A stretch of 32,492 nucleotides of DNA from Caryophanales bacterium (lineage in GTDB: Bacteria; Bacillota; Bacilli; Bacillales; Bacillaceae_J). The DNA is taken from NCBI GenBank assembly GCA_012840465.1, contig DULJ01000049.1, forward strand, positions 1-32,492. The letters run 5' to 3'. Positions 24,309 to 32,492 of this stretch are shown in pieces. A program made the translations under genes and the position numbers. The notes beneath the pieces were generated by a model. That model saw only the letters and a list, made by a program, of their open reading frames with translations. It did no database searches and was not told the origin of the DNA. Position 1 is the stretch's first letter. Each line of letters opens with the position of its first letter.

Positions 24309-25151
24309 ATGGGTGTTGGAATTGGTTGTTTAGGAATGATTATTTTTGGAATAATATTGTTCTCTGTGGCAAGTAGTGGTGAACTTAGCGCAGGATTTGT
24401 ATGGCTTTGTTTAATCGGTATTGCTGGTTCTGCATTTGGTGGATTATTTCTTGATAATAAGAGAAAACTTGGGTTTGGGGGAGAATTATCAAAAAAATTA
24501 AAAGATACCGTAAAGAAAATTGATGGTTTTAATGTAACGCAAGAGTTTATGTCTCCTAACTTTGAATCCTATATAGCTATTGACGAAGATAATAAGAAAA
24601 TTTGCATTATCGAAAATGAACATAAAAATTTTGGGGAAATATCAAAAACCTTGAATAGATATTTATATCAGCATAATGTTTTTTCTTATGCTGATATAAT
24701 TCAATCTGAAGTAATAAAGGATGGTGTGACAATAAACAGAACCTCAAGAGGAAGTCAAATAGGTGGTGCAATTATTGGGGGGGCACTGGCAGGTGGAGTT
24801 GGTGCAATCATTGGCGGTTTAGGTGCATCTTCAGAATCAAAATCAATTATTACGAGTCTAGAGTTACAAATTGTTGTTAATAATTCAAAGAAATCCAATT
24901 ATAAAGTAGTTTTTAAGTCTCCAAATGATCTAGGTGCATTTACTACTGGTAATGAAATAAATGATATAAACCATTGGCATAATCTTTTATCGCATATCAT
25001 CAATCGAACCGATAATAATAGTTCAATCAGCAGTAACAAACCACTTTTAACAATAAGTGATGAATTAAAAAAACTTGCTGAATTAAAAGATTCAGGTATT
25101 TTAACGGAAAAAGAATTTAATACTCAAAAACAGAAATTATTATCCCAATAG
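24309..25151 (+). CDS. Membrane protein with glycine-zipper segment and SHOCT domain
   Basis: The product has 280 residues from the ATG at 24309, preceded by GGTGGGAGG. Two membrane helices occupy about 6-22 and 29-47. A cytoplasmic domain of unknown type follows. A glycine-rich stretch (GGAIIGGALAGGVGAIIGGLG) could insert in or contact membranes. The last 32 residues (ELKKLAELKDSGILTEKEFNTQKQKLL) are a clear SHOCT domain, a short oligomerisation module. I cannot assign a role. Genes of this type are common in variable regions of Bacillus genomes. Confidence 0.78.
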   Translation: MGVGIGCLGMIIFGIILFSVASSGELSAGFVWLCLIGIAGSAFGGLFLDNKRKLGFGGELSKKLKDTVKKIDGFNVTQEFMSPNFESYIAIDEDNKKICIIENEHKNFGEISKTLNRYLYQHNVFSYADIIQSEVIKDGVTINRTSRGSQIGGAIIGGALAGGVGAIIGGLGASSESKSIITSLELQIVVNNSKKSNYKVVFKSPNDLGAFTTGNEINDINHWHNLLSHIINRTDNNSSISSNKPLLTISDELKKLAELKDSGILTEKEFNTQKQKLLSQ

Positions 25152-25200
25152 GCAAACAAAGAATGTCTCTGTAAAAATTCAGTTTTTATGGCATTTTTAT

Positions 25201-25235
25201 GGCATCTGCACTATTTAGTGTGGGTGCCCTTTGTC
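25201..25235 (+). terminator. Probable terminator after the SHOCT gene
   Basis: GGCATCTGCACTA (25201-25213) pairs along its whole length with TAGTGTGGGTGCC (25216-25228), using three G-U pairs. A T-rich tract (CTTTGTCTT) follows. It isolates the helicase gene from upstream transcription. Confidence 0.6.
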
Positions 25236-25412
25236 TTAAAAATAATTTATGGGAAAACCATGAATTATTACGGATATTGGTTATTTTAGGATATAATTGG
25301 ATTGTGAATTATTTGACCTTTTCGTTAACTTTGAGATGAAAGATAAATCGATTAATTATTTAAGGATACTCTAACTGTTTACTAATTGTTATTGCGAAAG
25401 GAGATACACGCA

Positions 25413-28400
25413 TTGTCAAAATCAGGGATTAGGGATAATAGAAAACGTGGCAGTGTCGGAGAATATCTAAAAAATCACACCGAGAAGGATTCTGAACTTT
25501 TATTTTTATCTGCTTATTTCACTGTTTATGCATATGAACAATTAAAAGGAAAATTAAATGCCATAAAAAGTATGAAATTTTTGTTTGGTGAGCCAACATT
25601 TATTAAACAAAAAAATATTCTTGAATCAAGGAATTTTAATATAAATCCTTTAGATATGGAAAAAAGAGAAAATAGTACAAATGATAACGTTGCTTATGGA
25701 ATTTCCCTTGATGCTAGATTGCGTCAATCAGCTATTTCAAAAGATTGTGTTGAGTGGATAAAAGAAAAAGTTGAAGTAAAATCATTGGTAAAACCAAATT
25801 TCCTTCATGGAAAGTTATATCATATTACACAAAGTAATGGTCGGGAATATTCAATTATGGGCAGCTCAAACTTTACATATAATGGCTTGGGGTTTGGAGA
25901 TTCAAAAAATATCGAATTAAATCTAGTAACAGATTCTAACCGTGACATCTCTGATTTAAAGGATTGGTTTCTAGAATTATGGAATGATAAGCAGCTAACA
26001 GTAGATGTTAAAGAAGATGTAATAGAGTTTTTGGAACAGTACTATAAGGAAAATTCTCCAGAATTTTTGTATTATTTCACGTTATATCATTTATTTAAAG
26101 ATTACTTAGATGAAAATATATCGGATTTGTTTAACGAGGATTATAAAGAGTCTAAAATTTGGAATATGCTTTTTGATTTCCAAAAAAATGCCGTTCAATC
26201 AGCCTTGAATAAGCTAAAAAAATATAATGGTTGTATTATTGCGGATAGCGTTGGATTAGGAAAAACTTTTGAGGCATTAGCGATAATTAAATATTATGAG
26301 TTGGTTGGTAAAAAAGTACTTGTTCTTTGCCCAAAAAAGTTAAGTGAAAACTGGAGGTTATTTACTGAACATGATGAAAGGAATTTTTTACGGAGTGACG
26401 GGTTTAGATATGCAGTCCGTTATCACACAGATTTAGCCAGAGAAGGTAAGCATGTTGATGGAAGTAATCTAGGAACTTTTACATGGGAAGATTTTGATCT
26501 TGTAGTAATAGATGAGTCGCATAACTTTAGGAATAATAGGTCTTCAAAGAAAATTACTCGTTATGAATGGTTATTTGAAAATGTAATAAAAAAAGGTCGA
26601 AAAACACAAGTGTTAATGCTTTCTGCAACACCTGTTAACAACAGATTAACTGATTTAAGAAACCAAATAAGTCTTGCAACAAAGGGTGATATTGAGGCAC
26701 TGAAGGAAGAAGGTATAAAAAATATAGATACCACTCTTAGAGAAGCCCAGAAGATTTTTAATGATTGGACAAAAACACCTGAGAAGAATCGAAAGGTAAA
26801 AAAATTAATTGAAGAACTGAGCAACACTGATTTTATTAGATTGTTAGATAGTTTTACCATTGCAAGGTCTAGAAAGCATATTAGAGAGCATTTTGATATA
26901 GCATCAGTTGGTGGTTTTCCTGAGCGACTAAAACCCTTATCGGTATTTCCCAAAATAGATGTTCATGAAGGTTTCATCACTTATGAGGAAATCAATGATA
27001 TGCTCGATGGATTAAATTTAGCAATACTTTCGCCTTTCGCCTATTTAAAAGAAGAAGTAAAAAAGGAATACCATGAAAAATACGATACCGTTATAAAAGG
27101 CAAAAGACAGTTTACCCAAGAGGATAGGGAATCTCATTTAATTGGAATGATGAAAGTAAATTATCTTAAAAGGCTTGAAAGTTCAATTCATTCGTTTAAC
27201 TTATCTATTAGTCGCTTAAAAGAAAAAATAGAAATGATGATAAACCTATACGATAGTCAATTTGAATATGTAGATTCTGTTTTGGATGAAAGCGAAATTA
27301 ATTATTTAGAAACTGAAGATGATATTGACGAAGAATTATTTATTGGTAAAAAGATTAGGATACCCGTTACAGATATTGATGTTCATTGGAAAAATAAATT
27401 GCAAGAGGATTTAGTAATTTTAAATCAATTGTATTCAAAGACAAAAATGATAGATGCTGATCGGGATAACAAACTTTTTAAATTAAAGCAAATCTTAAGG
27501 GGTAAAGTTAAACATAACCAAATTGATGGCGAAGTAATAAATAAAGATAATAAAAAAGTGATTGTATTTACCGCTTATTCTGATACCGCTGATTACATTT
27601 ATGAATCATTAAAAGGCTATTGTATGAATGATCTAAATGTACACATTGGATTAGTTGTCGGATCTGGTAGCTGTAAAGCTACTTTTAAACCACCTAATTT
27701 AAAATCTTGGAATGAATTTAATACAATACTAACTAATTTTTCACCAGTATCTAAATATCGATCTTCTATGGGTAATATGCCTCAAAAAGGAGAAATAGAA
27801 ATCTTAATAGCTACTGACTGTATTTCGGAAGGACAAAACCTTCAAGATTGTGATTGCGTAATAAACTATGATATACATTGGAATCCTGTGAAACTTTTAC
27901 AGAGATTTGGTAGGATTGACAGAATAAGTGGTTCTGAACGGAAAAACCAAAATGTAAAACTGGTTAATTTTTGGGCAACAGATGATTTGAACAAGTATAT
28001 TAAATTAAATGAAAGAGTACGCACAAGAATGACCATTGTTGACATTACTGCAACTGGTGATGAAGGTGATTTTTTAGATGAGCAACAAGCTGAAAAATAC
28101 ACAATGAATTTTAGAGAAAAGCAGCTATTAAGGATGAAAGAAGAAATATTAGATATTGAAGACTTATATCAAAATGTCTCATTAACAGAATTTAATTTCA
28201 ATGATTTTAGAATGGATATTTTGAATTACATTAAAAGTGAATTTAACTCTTTTGATAGTTTACCACTAGGATTATACGCCGTTTGTCCATCAAACTTAAA
28301 AGAAAAAGGCAATACACTTAATGGCTTGATAAAACCAGGAATTATATTTTGCATAAAAAGAAAAGTTAGTGAAAATACAAATAGGAAATCTAACCCTATT

Positions 28401-28742
28401 GAACCCTATTATTTATTATATATCCATAATTCTGGTAATATTGCGGTCGGATTTTCAAATGCAAAAGAAATCTTGTCTATTTATAGATTATTATGTTTAC
28501 ATCGTACAGAGCCGATTGAGGAACTATGTAAGTTGTTTAATAATTTAACTAATAATTGCTCGGATATGGGGCAAATTTCAAAATTGTTAGATGCTGTAAT
28601 AAGCGGAATACGAGAAGAGGCGAAGAAGACTAGTCAGAAAACATTACGCTTTGATCGGAGTCTAAAGTCATTTACTTCTGAAAATCGAAAAAAAGATACG
28701 GATGACATTTTCGAACTAGTATCCTTTCTGATTCTTTCATAA
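25413..28742 (+). CDS. PLD-nuclease/SNF2-family helicase fusion protein
   Basis: The product has 1109 residues, starting at the TTG at 25413 behind GAAAGGAGAT. An N-terminal phospholipase D-like domain (about 20-195) has H132-x-K134 and GSSN (150-153), the nuclease-type HxK...GSxN pattern in a single copy. The SNF2/superfamily 2 helicase core follows: Walker A ADSVGLGKT (K284), DESH (367-370) and SAT (404-406). Between the lobes is a long helical insert. The second lobe has VIVFTAYSDTA, ATDCISEGQNLQ (800-811) and QRFGRIDR (830-837). Such PLD-SNF2 fusions act on DNA and are frequent in defence islands. Target and activity are inferred. The partner gene begins 13 bases after the stop. Confidence 0.88.
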   Translation: MSKSGIRDNRKRGSVGEYLKNHTEKDSELLFLSAYFTVYAYEQLKGKLNAIKSMKFLFGEPTFIKQKNILESRNFNINPLDMEKRENSTNDNVAYGISLDARLRQSAISKDCVEWIKEKVEVKSLVKPNFLHGKLYHITQSNGREYSIMGSSNFTYNGLGFGDSKNIELNLVTDSNRDISDLKDWFLELWNDKQLTVDVKEDVIEFLEQYYKENSPEFLYYFTLYHLFKDYLDENISDLFNEDYKESKIWNMLFDFQKNAVQSALNKLKKYNGCIIADSVGLGKTFEALAIIKYYELVGKKVLVLCPKKLSENWRLFTEHDERNFLRSDGFRYAVRYHTDLAREGKHVDGSNLGTFTWEDFDLVVIDESHNFRNNRSSKKITRYEWLFENVIKKGRKTQVLMLSATPVNNRLTDLRNQISLATKGDIEALKEEGIKNIDTTLREAQKIFNDWTKTPEKNRKVKKLIEELSNTDFIRLLDSFTIARSRKHIREHFDIASVGGFPERLKPLSVFPKIDVHEGFITYEEINDMLDGLNLAILSPFAYLKEEVKKEYHEKYDTVIKGKRQFTQEDRESHLIGMMKVNYLKRLESSIHSFNLSISRLKEKIEMMINLYDSQFEYVDSVLDESEINYLETEDDIDEELFIGKKIRIPVTDIDVHWKNKLQEDLVILNQLYSKTKMIDADRDNKLFKLKQILRGKVKHNQIDGEVINKDNKKVIVFTAYSDTADYIYESLKGYCMNDLNVHIGLVVGSGSCKATFKPPNLKSWNEFNTILTNFSPVSKYRSSMGNMPQKGEIEILIATDCISEGQNLQDCDCVINYDIHWNPVKLLQRFGRIDRISGSERKNQNVKLVNFWATDDLNKYIKLNERVRTRMTIVDITATGDEGDFLDEQQAEKYTMNFREKQLLRMKEEILDIEDLYQNVSLTEFNFNDFRMDILNYIKSEFNSFDSLPLGLYAVCPSNLKEKGNTLNGLIKPGIIFCIKRKVSENTNRKSNPIEPYYLLYIHNSGNIAVGFSNAKEILSIYRLLCLHRTEPIEELCKLFNNLTNNCSDMGQISKLLDAVISGIREEAKKTSQKTLRFDRSLKSFTSENRKKDTDDIFELVSFLILS

Positions 28743-28755
28743 ATGAGGTTTAATA

Positions 28756-30906
28756 ATGGATTGCTGGAAAAATCAACTGTTTGAAATAGATGACTGTTTA
28801 TATAACTTTAATGTAAAAAACCTTTATGATGCTGCCGTCAATTTATTTAAGGTGCTTAAATTTCCAGTTAATGAATTGGACGAGGATACTAGAAATTTAA
28901 CGATAGAAGAATTTTTAAGAAATCAAGGAGAAAGCGAGGATTATATAAACCCATCTGAGGAATTGGCGGTGTCATTAATTGAAAAGGTATCAATCCTTTT
29001 CATACTTAATAGTCAAACAAAAGGTCTTGAATATGTTGAAGAGTATGATGATGAAATTTATGTTGGAGCATCTATAATTGTAATAGGTGTAGAATTGTTC
29101 GAAAGTAATTATAGTGAATTCGAAGTTAAAGAAAATGAAGTTGAAGAAGAGGCGGAGGTTGAAAAAGAAGATAAAGATAATAATTATATAATTCCAGCAA
29201 TTACAACATTCTTTAATAGATTGATAAATACTCAAATTCTAATTCTTTTTAAAAAAGGCAGTAAAATTGCTTTTTCAGTAAAACGAAGAAGAATAAATAA
29301 AATAGATAATACAAGGGATGCAAAAGGAAGTAATTTTCAAACGGAATGGATACAGACACTTCCGCCAAGCGAAGAAACTGTTTTCAAAGTTTTGGATTTT
29401 AGTTTTGATAATTTTAGGGATGGAAATTTCCATCTTATGTACAATGATATGGTAAAGTTTGTAGCTGTGGATTACCTGATTGAGGATTTTCCTGAAAATG
29501 ATAATATTTCATCTCATTTAGTACTTACAGATGGAGTTGCCTTGTATTTAAGGGATTCTAGAAATTTAGCATATAATAGATTCGACTTCAGACCAAAGAA
29601 TGATGAAAGTGAACTAGATGGTCAAGAAGATATTCAATATTCAAATGGTGCAGAAGAAACCCCGAACAATTTTATAGATGAGGCTGCAATGGCTGCAGAA
29701 GAAGTATGTTTAGACTTTGAGAATGAATTTTTGCTTCGGGATTTAGAATATTCAGAAGAAGGAGATAAAATTGATGATACCGAGAAAGATTTATTGTTAA
29801 ATAATAATGATGAAACAAGTAGCTTGATTGATGAGGAACTTTTTGATAGTCAGGATGGTGATCAAATAGTGGATGAAATTGTAAAAAATATTATTGGTGA
29901 TTTTAGTAATCTTAAAAACAACTTTTCCAGATTATCTGATTTTTTTAATGAGCATAGAAAGGATGACAAGAATCTTTCTATAAAGGAGATAAAGGAACTT
30001 TCGGATTATTGTATAAAAAAGATGGAGGAAATTGAGGTTTTTTTATCTGACGTAGATTCGTTATGGGATAGATTTGATAGCATGGTTCAAGGGGATGATG
30101 TAAGTAGTGCAAATGAGGGCGGAAAAGAGTATTCAGAAAACATCGCTTATACGTCTAATGATTCATCAGCAAGTAATGATGATCTTCAATCATATAGTTT
30201 TACTAATCCTTATAAAATCACACTGCTAAATGTGGATTACGAGGTTAGAAATTGGACAGATGTTTTGTTAACAGTTTGTGAAGCATTGATTAAAGTTTAT
30301 CCTGAACAAGTATCTGTTTTTGATAAAAATCCAATATTAAGAGGAAGATCAAGGCAATATTTTAGTTATGAAAAGGAGTTACTTACTGATCATGCAAAAG
30401 AATTATCAAATGGATTATTTGTTGAGACTAACTTTAGTGCGGACGATATAGTTAGACATTGTAAACAAATTCTGAGTATTTGTGGTCTTACTTCCAGCGA
30501 TATATCATTTTATGTTAATAAGCGCCCGAAAGTAGAACATCTTGAATTTACCAATGATGGTAATATTAGCGAGGTTAAATTTCCCCAAACCTATGGAAGT
30601 ATCACTGTTAGTGAAGAATTATTAAAGCTGATTTTTTCAACCATATCAGAATATTGCAATAAGGAACTTTTGTATATTGATTATAGTGATTTGAAAGATG
30701 AATTATATGAAACAATACAAAGTCTAAGTTCATATTCCCGACCAGAACATGTATTGCAAAACGTTTTAAGATTTCTATTAGATTGGGGTATTGTAGCGTT
30801 TTATGAAGGGGCAAAAAGAAAAAAATATGTAATAAAAGATAAATCTATTTTAGATGAAATAATCAGTGATCCAAGGGCTATCAATGAGTTTTTTAGAAGT
30901 GAATGA
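28756..30906 (+). CDS. Large acidic partner protein of the PLD-helicase, function unknown
   Basis: The product has 716 residues, with GAGGT upstream of the ATG. I do not recognise a named family. Four parts are visible. An N-terminal region (about 1-240) has a basic stretch ILILFKKGSKIAFSVKRRRINK (161-182), similar in pattern to domains found with helicases and restriction-like proteins. A strongly acidic, probably flexible middle spans about 280-480. A compact domain (484-590) has YEVRNWTDVLLTVCEAL and VETNFSADDIV, a pattern I associate with the C termini of several restriction or defence proteins. The last part (about 615-716) resembles a winged helix (VLRFLLDWGIVAFYEG). Tight linkage suggests it works with the helicase as target recogniser or regulator. 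Confidence 0.75.
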   Translation: MDCWKNQLFEIDDCLYNFNVKNLYDAAVNLFKVLKFPVNELDEDTRNLTIEEFLRNQGESEDYINPSEELAVSLIEKVSILFILNSQTKGLEYVEEYDDEIYVGASIIVIGVELFESNYSEFEVKENEVEEEAEVEKEDKDNNYIIPAITTFFNRLINTQILILFKKGSKIAFSVKRRRINKIDNTRDAKGSNFQTEWIQTLPPSEETVFKVLDFSFDNFRDGNFHLMYNDMVKFVAVDYLIEDFPENDNISSHLVLTDGVALYLRDSRNLAYNRFDFRPKNDESELDGQEDIQYSNGAEETPNNFIDEAAMAAEEVCLDFENEFLLRDLEYSEEGDKIDDTEKDLLLNNNDETSSLIDEELFDSQDGDQIVDEIVKNIIGDFSNLKNNFSRLSDFFNEHRKDDKNLSIKEIKELSDYCIKKMEEIEVFLSDVDSLWDRFDSMVQGDDVSSANEGGKEYSENIAYTSNDSSASNDDLQSYSFTNPYKITLLNVDYEVRNWTDVLLTVCEALIKVYPEQVSVFDKNPILRGRSRQYFSYEKELLTDHAKELSNGLFVETNFSADDIVRHCKQILSICGLTSSDISFYVNKRPKVEHLEFTNDGNISEVKFPQTYGSITVSEELLKLIFSTISEYCNKELLYIDYSDLKDELYETIQSLSSYSRPEHVLQNVLRFLLDWGIVAFYEGAKRKKYVIKDKSILDEIISDPRAINEFFRSE

Positions 30907-30942
30907 TAGGTTAATTTATTATAACCTTTAGAGGTGAAAACA

Positions 30943-31158
30943 ATGGCAGAAATTAAATTCGAAATCACAGAACACATCGCTATCCTTTCTGAATCGGTAA
31001 AAGGCTGGCAAAAAGAATTAAATCTTATCAGTTGGAACGGTCGTGAGCCTAAGTACGACATTCGTGATTGGGCACCTAATCATGAGAAAATGGGCAAAGG
31101 TGTTACACTGAGCAAGGAAGAGTTAGACAAGTTGAAAGAAGTCTTAAATTCACTCTAA
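30943..31158 (+). CDS. ydbC: PC4/YdbC-family single-stranded DNA-binding protein
   Basis: The product has 71 residues, and the ATG at 30943 is set by GAGGTG (30931-30936). The sequence matches the YdbC branch of the PC4 family (KGWQKELNLISWNGREPKYDIRDWAPNHEKMGKG), which binds single-stranded DNA as a dimer. It follows the helicase partner by 36 bases and ends in a terminator, so it could be transcribed with the helicase pair. In other Firmicutes it is a stand-alone housekeeping gene, so functional coupling is unproven. Confidence 0.85.
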   Translation: MAEIKFEITEHIAILSESVKGWQKELNLISWNGREPKYDIRDWAPNHEKMGKGVTLSKEELDKLKEVLNSL

Positions 31159-31203
31159 ACTACCATAATCCGACAAAACATAACAAAATAATATGCTACT
31201 ATT

Positions 31204-31237
31204 AACTGGAGGGGATTTACCCTTCAGTTATTTTTTT
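31204..31237 (+). terminator. Intrinsic terminator after ydbC
   Basis: AACTGGAGGG (31204-31213) pairs with CCCTTCAGTT (31220-31229) with one G-U pair, followed by a run of seven T residues. Confidence 0.88.
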
Positions 31238-31288
31238 ACTTTCATGTTAAAAAGTGATTGCTTGTAAATTTATGGGGGTGTATTAAGG

Positions 31289-31993
31289 GTGAATAATTAT
31301 AAATTGCCTTTAACACAAGCAGAAGTTGATCAAATCTATCAAAAATTAACACCGATACAAAAAGAATTCATAGATTCTTTTGAAAAACGAGGAAAGAAAA
31401 GCAAATGGCTTGAAGCATTAGCGAAAAAGAAGGGCATTGTAGTTAATGAAAACATGTCAGAACAGGAATTGATTGAGAAGGTTAATGATTGGGTATTAGT
31501 CGATATATTAGATGGTGGAGAAGGAAATCGTCCGTATAAATGTGAATGTGGGATGCCCTTACGTTATCAATATATTGTGTCACACCAATCAAAAGAACAA
31601 ATATATAAACTTGGGGAGACTTGCCTAGAAAACTATACCAATCTTTCGAGTGAGATTATTAGGGATATTAAAAAAGGGTTTCATGTCATTAATTTAGAAA
31701 GAGATGAACTTCTTCTCAAAATATCAAAAAATTATATAACCTTATTTGAAAAATATAAGGAAATTGAAATACCTAAGGAATTACTTGAGCAAATTTCGTT
31801 TGATATTCCCCTTACTAATAGGCAAGAAAAAAGATTAGAAAAGCTATTATGGAGTAAATGGCAACAACAAAAAATTATACAAAAACAGGAAGAGCCAATT
31901 AAAGTACAAAAACGAATATCAAGTCTGGAATATCGAAGTAATTTACAGTCATTAAAAATGAGTAATGTTAGCATTTGGTCATTCTTTACATGA
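31289..31993 (+). CDS. DUF3895-like protein with a single CxC pair
   Basis: The product has 234 residues and a GTG start behind GGGGGTG (31274-31280). A helical N terminus (residues 1-70) is followed by a conserved-looking core, RPYKCECGMPLRYQYIVSHQ then KLGETCLENYTNL. Further Lys/Glu-rich helices lead to a basic C terminus. The core resembles the DUF3895 family of Bacillus proteins, whose function is unknown. Cysteines (CEC and one more) might bind a metal or form part of a nucleic acid-binding module. The last 15 bases overlap the end of the convergent gene. Confidence 0.7.
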   Translation: MNNYKLPLTQAEVDQIYQKLTPIQKEFIDSFEKRGKKSKWLEALAKKKGIVVNENMSEQELIEKVNDWVLVDILDGGEGNRPYKCECGMPLRYQYIVSHQSKEQIYKLGETCLENYTNLSSEIIRDIKKGFHVINLERDELLLKISKNYITLFEKYKEIEIPKELLEQISFDIPLTNRQEKRLEKLLWSKWQQQKIIQKQEEPIKVQKRISSLEYRSNLQSLKMSNVSIWSFFT

Positions 31994-32260
31994 ATTAAGA
32001 TAGTACATCAACCTAATTCCATCCTTTACTCCCTTCGAATATATCCACTCTTTTTCTAAGGAATTCTGGTCATGATAGGCTAATTCCCACTCCGTAAACG
32101 TTTCGTAATCTAATTTATTTAGTTGACTTTTCAGATTTTTAAATAATACTGATTCCTTTTCCTTTAATGGTATAAACCGGTCTTGTTGTTCAACAGTATA
32201 ACATAGTTCATTAAAACGTTGGTTCAAGCCATTCCGAAACCAATTTGGACAATCATGCAT
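31979..32260 (-). CDS. Small hypothetical protein
   Basis: The product has 93 residues from the ATG at 32260, supported by AAAGGAGGG. The frame is open upstream to 32455, but that part reads through the repeat array and looks non-coding. The protein is soluble and helical, with aromatic and charged residues (NWFRNGLNQRFNELCYTVEQQDRF, then EWELAYHD). It shows no recognised domain. Short proteins of this style are common beside Bacillus plasmid or phage genes. Confidence 0.65.
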   Translation of the reverse strand: MHDCPNWFRNGLNQRFNELCYTVEQQDRFIPLKEKESVLFKNLKSQLNKLDYETFTEWELAYHDQNSLEKEWIYSKGVKDGIRLMYYLNSCKE

Positions 32261-32382
32261 ATTACTATTTCCCTCCTTTTGTTTGAGTGTGTCGTATGTT
32301 AACTCTGATGGGAGGGGATGGCAAGTTGTTTTTAGATATAGAGCATGTGTAAAGCATTGGTGGAGTGAAGAAGGACATAGGT

Positions 32383-32456
32383 TAGTACCACTTCTGCCAT
32401 CTTTTTGATCCACTCCGGACAAGATATTGATCCACTTATGACCGAAGTGAGCCACT
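32383..32456 (-). mobile_element. Iterated terminal repeats, probable IS21-family end
   Basis: Four copies of a nine-base core recur at intervals of 22, 22 and 20 bases: AGTACCACT (32384), TGATCCACT (32406), TGATCCACT (32428) and TGAGCCACT (32448). Two are followed by CCGGA or ACCGA. Read on the minus strand these are AGTGGATCA-type units. Such iterated AGTGGATCA/CCGGA repeats are typical of IS21-family ends. No istA or istB is present inside the window, so the element either continues beyond 32492 or is a remnant. Confidence 0.6.
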
Positions 32457-32492
32457 TAGTGGGAAGGGGGATCCATCCGCAAGTAGATTTAT

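Noticed and set aside
28990-29235. Aromatic-rich minus-strand frame inside the helicase partner
   Set aside because: It is the antisense shadow of the Glu/Lys/Asn-rich coding region and has no ribosome site.
32261-32455. N-terminal extension of the last minus-strand gene
   Set aside because: It translates the iterated repeat array, while a strong ribosome site lies just before the ATG at 32260.

Overview
The window looks like chromosomal DNA from a low-GC Gram-positive of the Bacillaceae (Bacillus, Neobacillus or a close relative). The evidence is the AT-rich sequence, GGAGG-type ribosome sites with frequent TTG and GTG starts, U-tailed hairpin terminators, candidate CodY, cre and LexA boxes, and genes close to Bacillus sigV-rsiV, dgkB, rlmCD and ydbC. 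There are no rRNA, tRNA or CRISPR features.

Layout. 1-3300 is mobile-element debris: hairpin clusters, a decayed coiled-coil gene, and an intact IS66-family element (303-2722) with a perfect 8-bp target duplication. 3539-8063 is a complete livKHMGF branched-chain amino acid ABC transporter operon behind a CodY-like box. 8144-12954 (minus strand) holds an acidic amino acid module: aspartase, an aspartate/glutamate racemase, a dicarboxylate/amino acid symporter and a LysR regulator. 13151-15776 is a partly decayed amino acid catabolic cluster: a headless HTH regulator, intact RidA and a threonine-synthase-like PLP enzyme, and a wrecked D-threonine-aldolase-like gene. 16071-21826 is ordinary chromosome: an FMN glutamate-synthase-like protein, sigV-rsiV, dgkB and rlmCD.

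From about 21.9 kb the content turns accessory and more AT-rich. It starts with a two-gene minus-strand operon of small unknown proteins whose promoter carries two LexA-like boxes. Next come two secreted or membrane paralogues sharing a CGxNxxC motif and a duplicated upstream element, and a SHOCT-domain membrane protein. Then follow a PLD-nuclease/SNF2-helicase fusion with a tightly linked 716-residue acidic partner, a PC4-type ssDNA-binding protein, and two further small genes. The window ends in iterated ~22-bp repeats resembling an IS21-family end.

How the genes may work together. The 3.5-15.8 kb region appears devoted to uptake and breakdown of amino acids: BCAA import, and import of Asp/Glu followed by racemisation and deamination to fumarate. 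The helicase/partner pair (25413-30906) is the best candidate for a little-described system, most plausibly nucleic-acid defence. That is inference from domain content and context, not proof.
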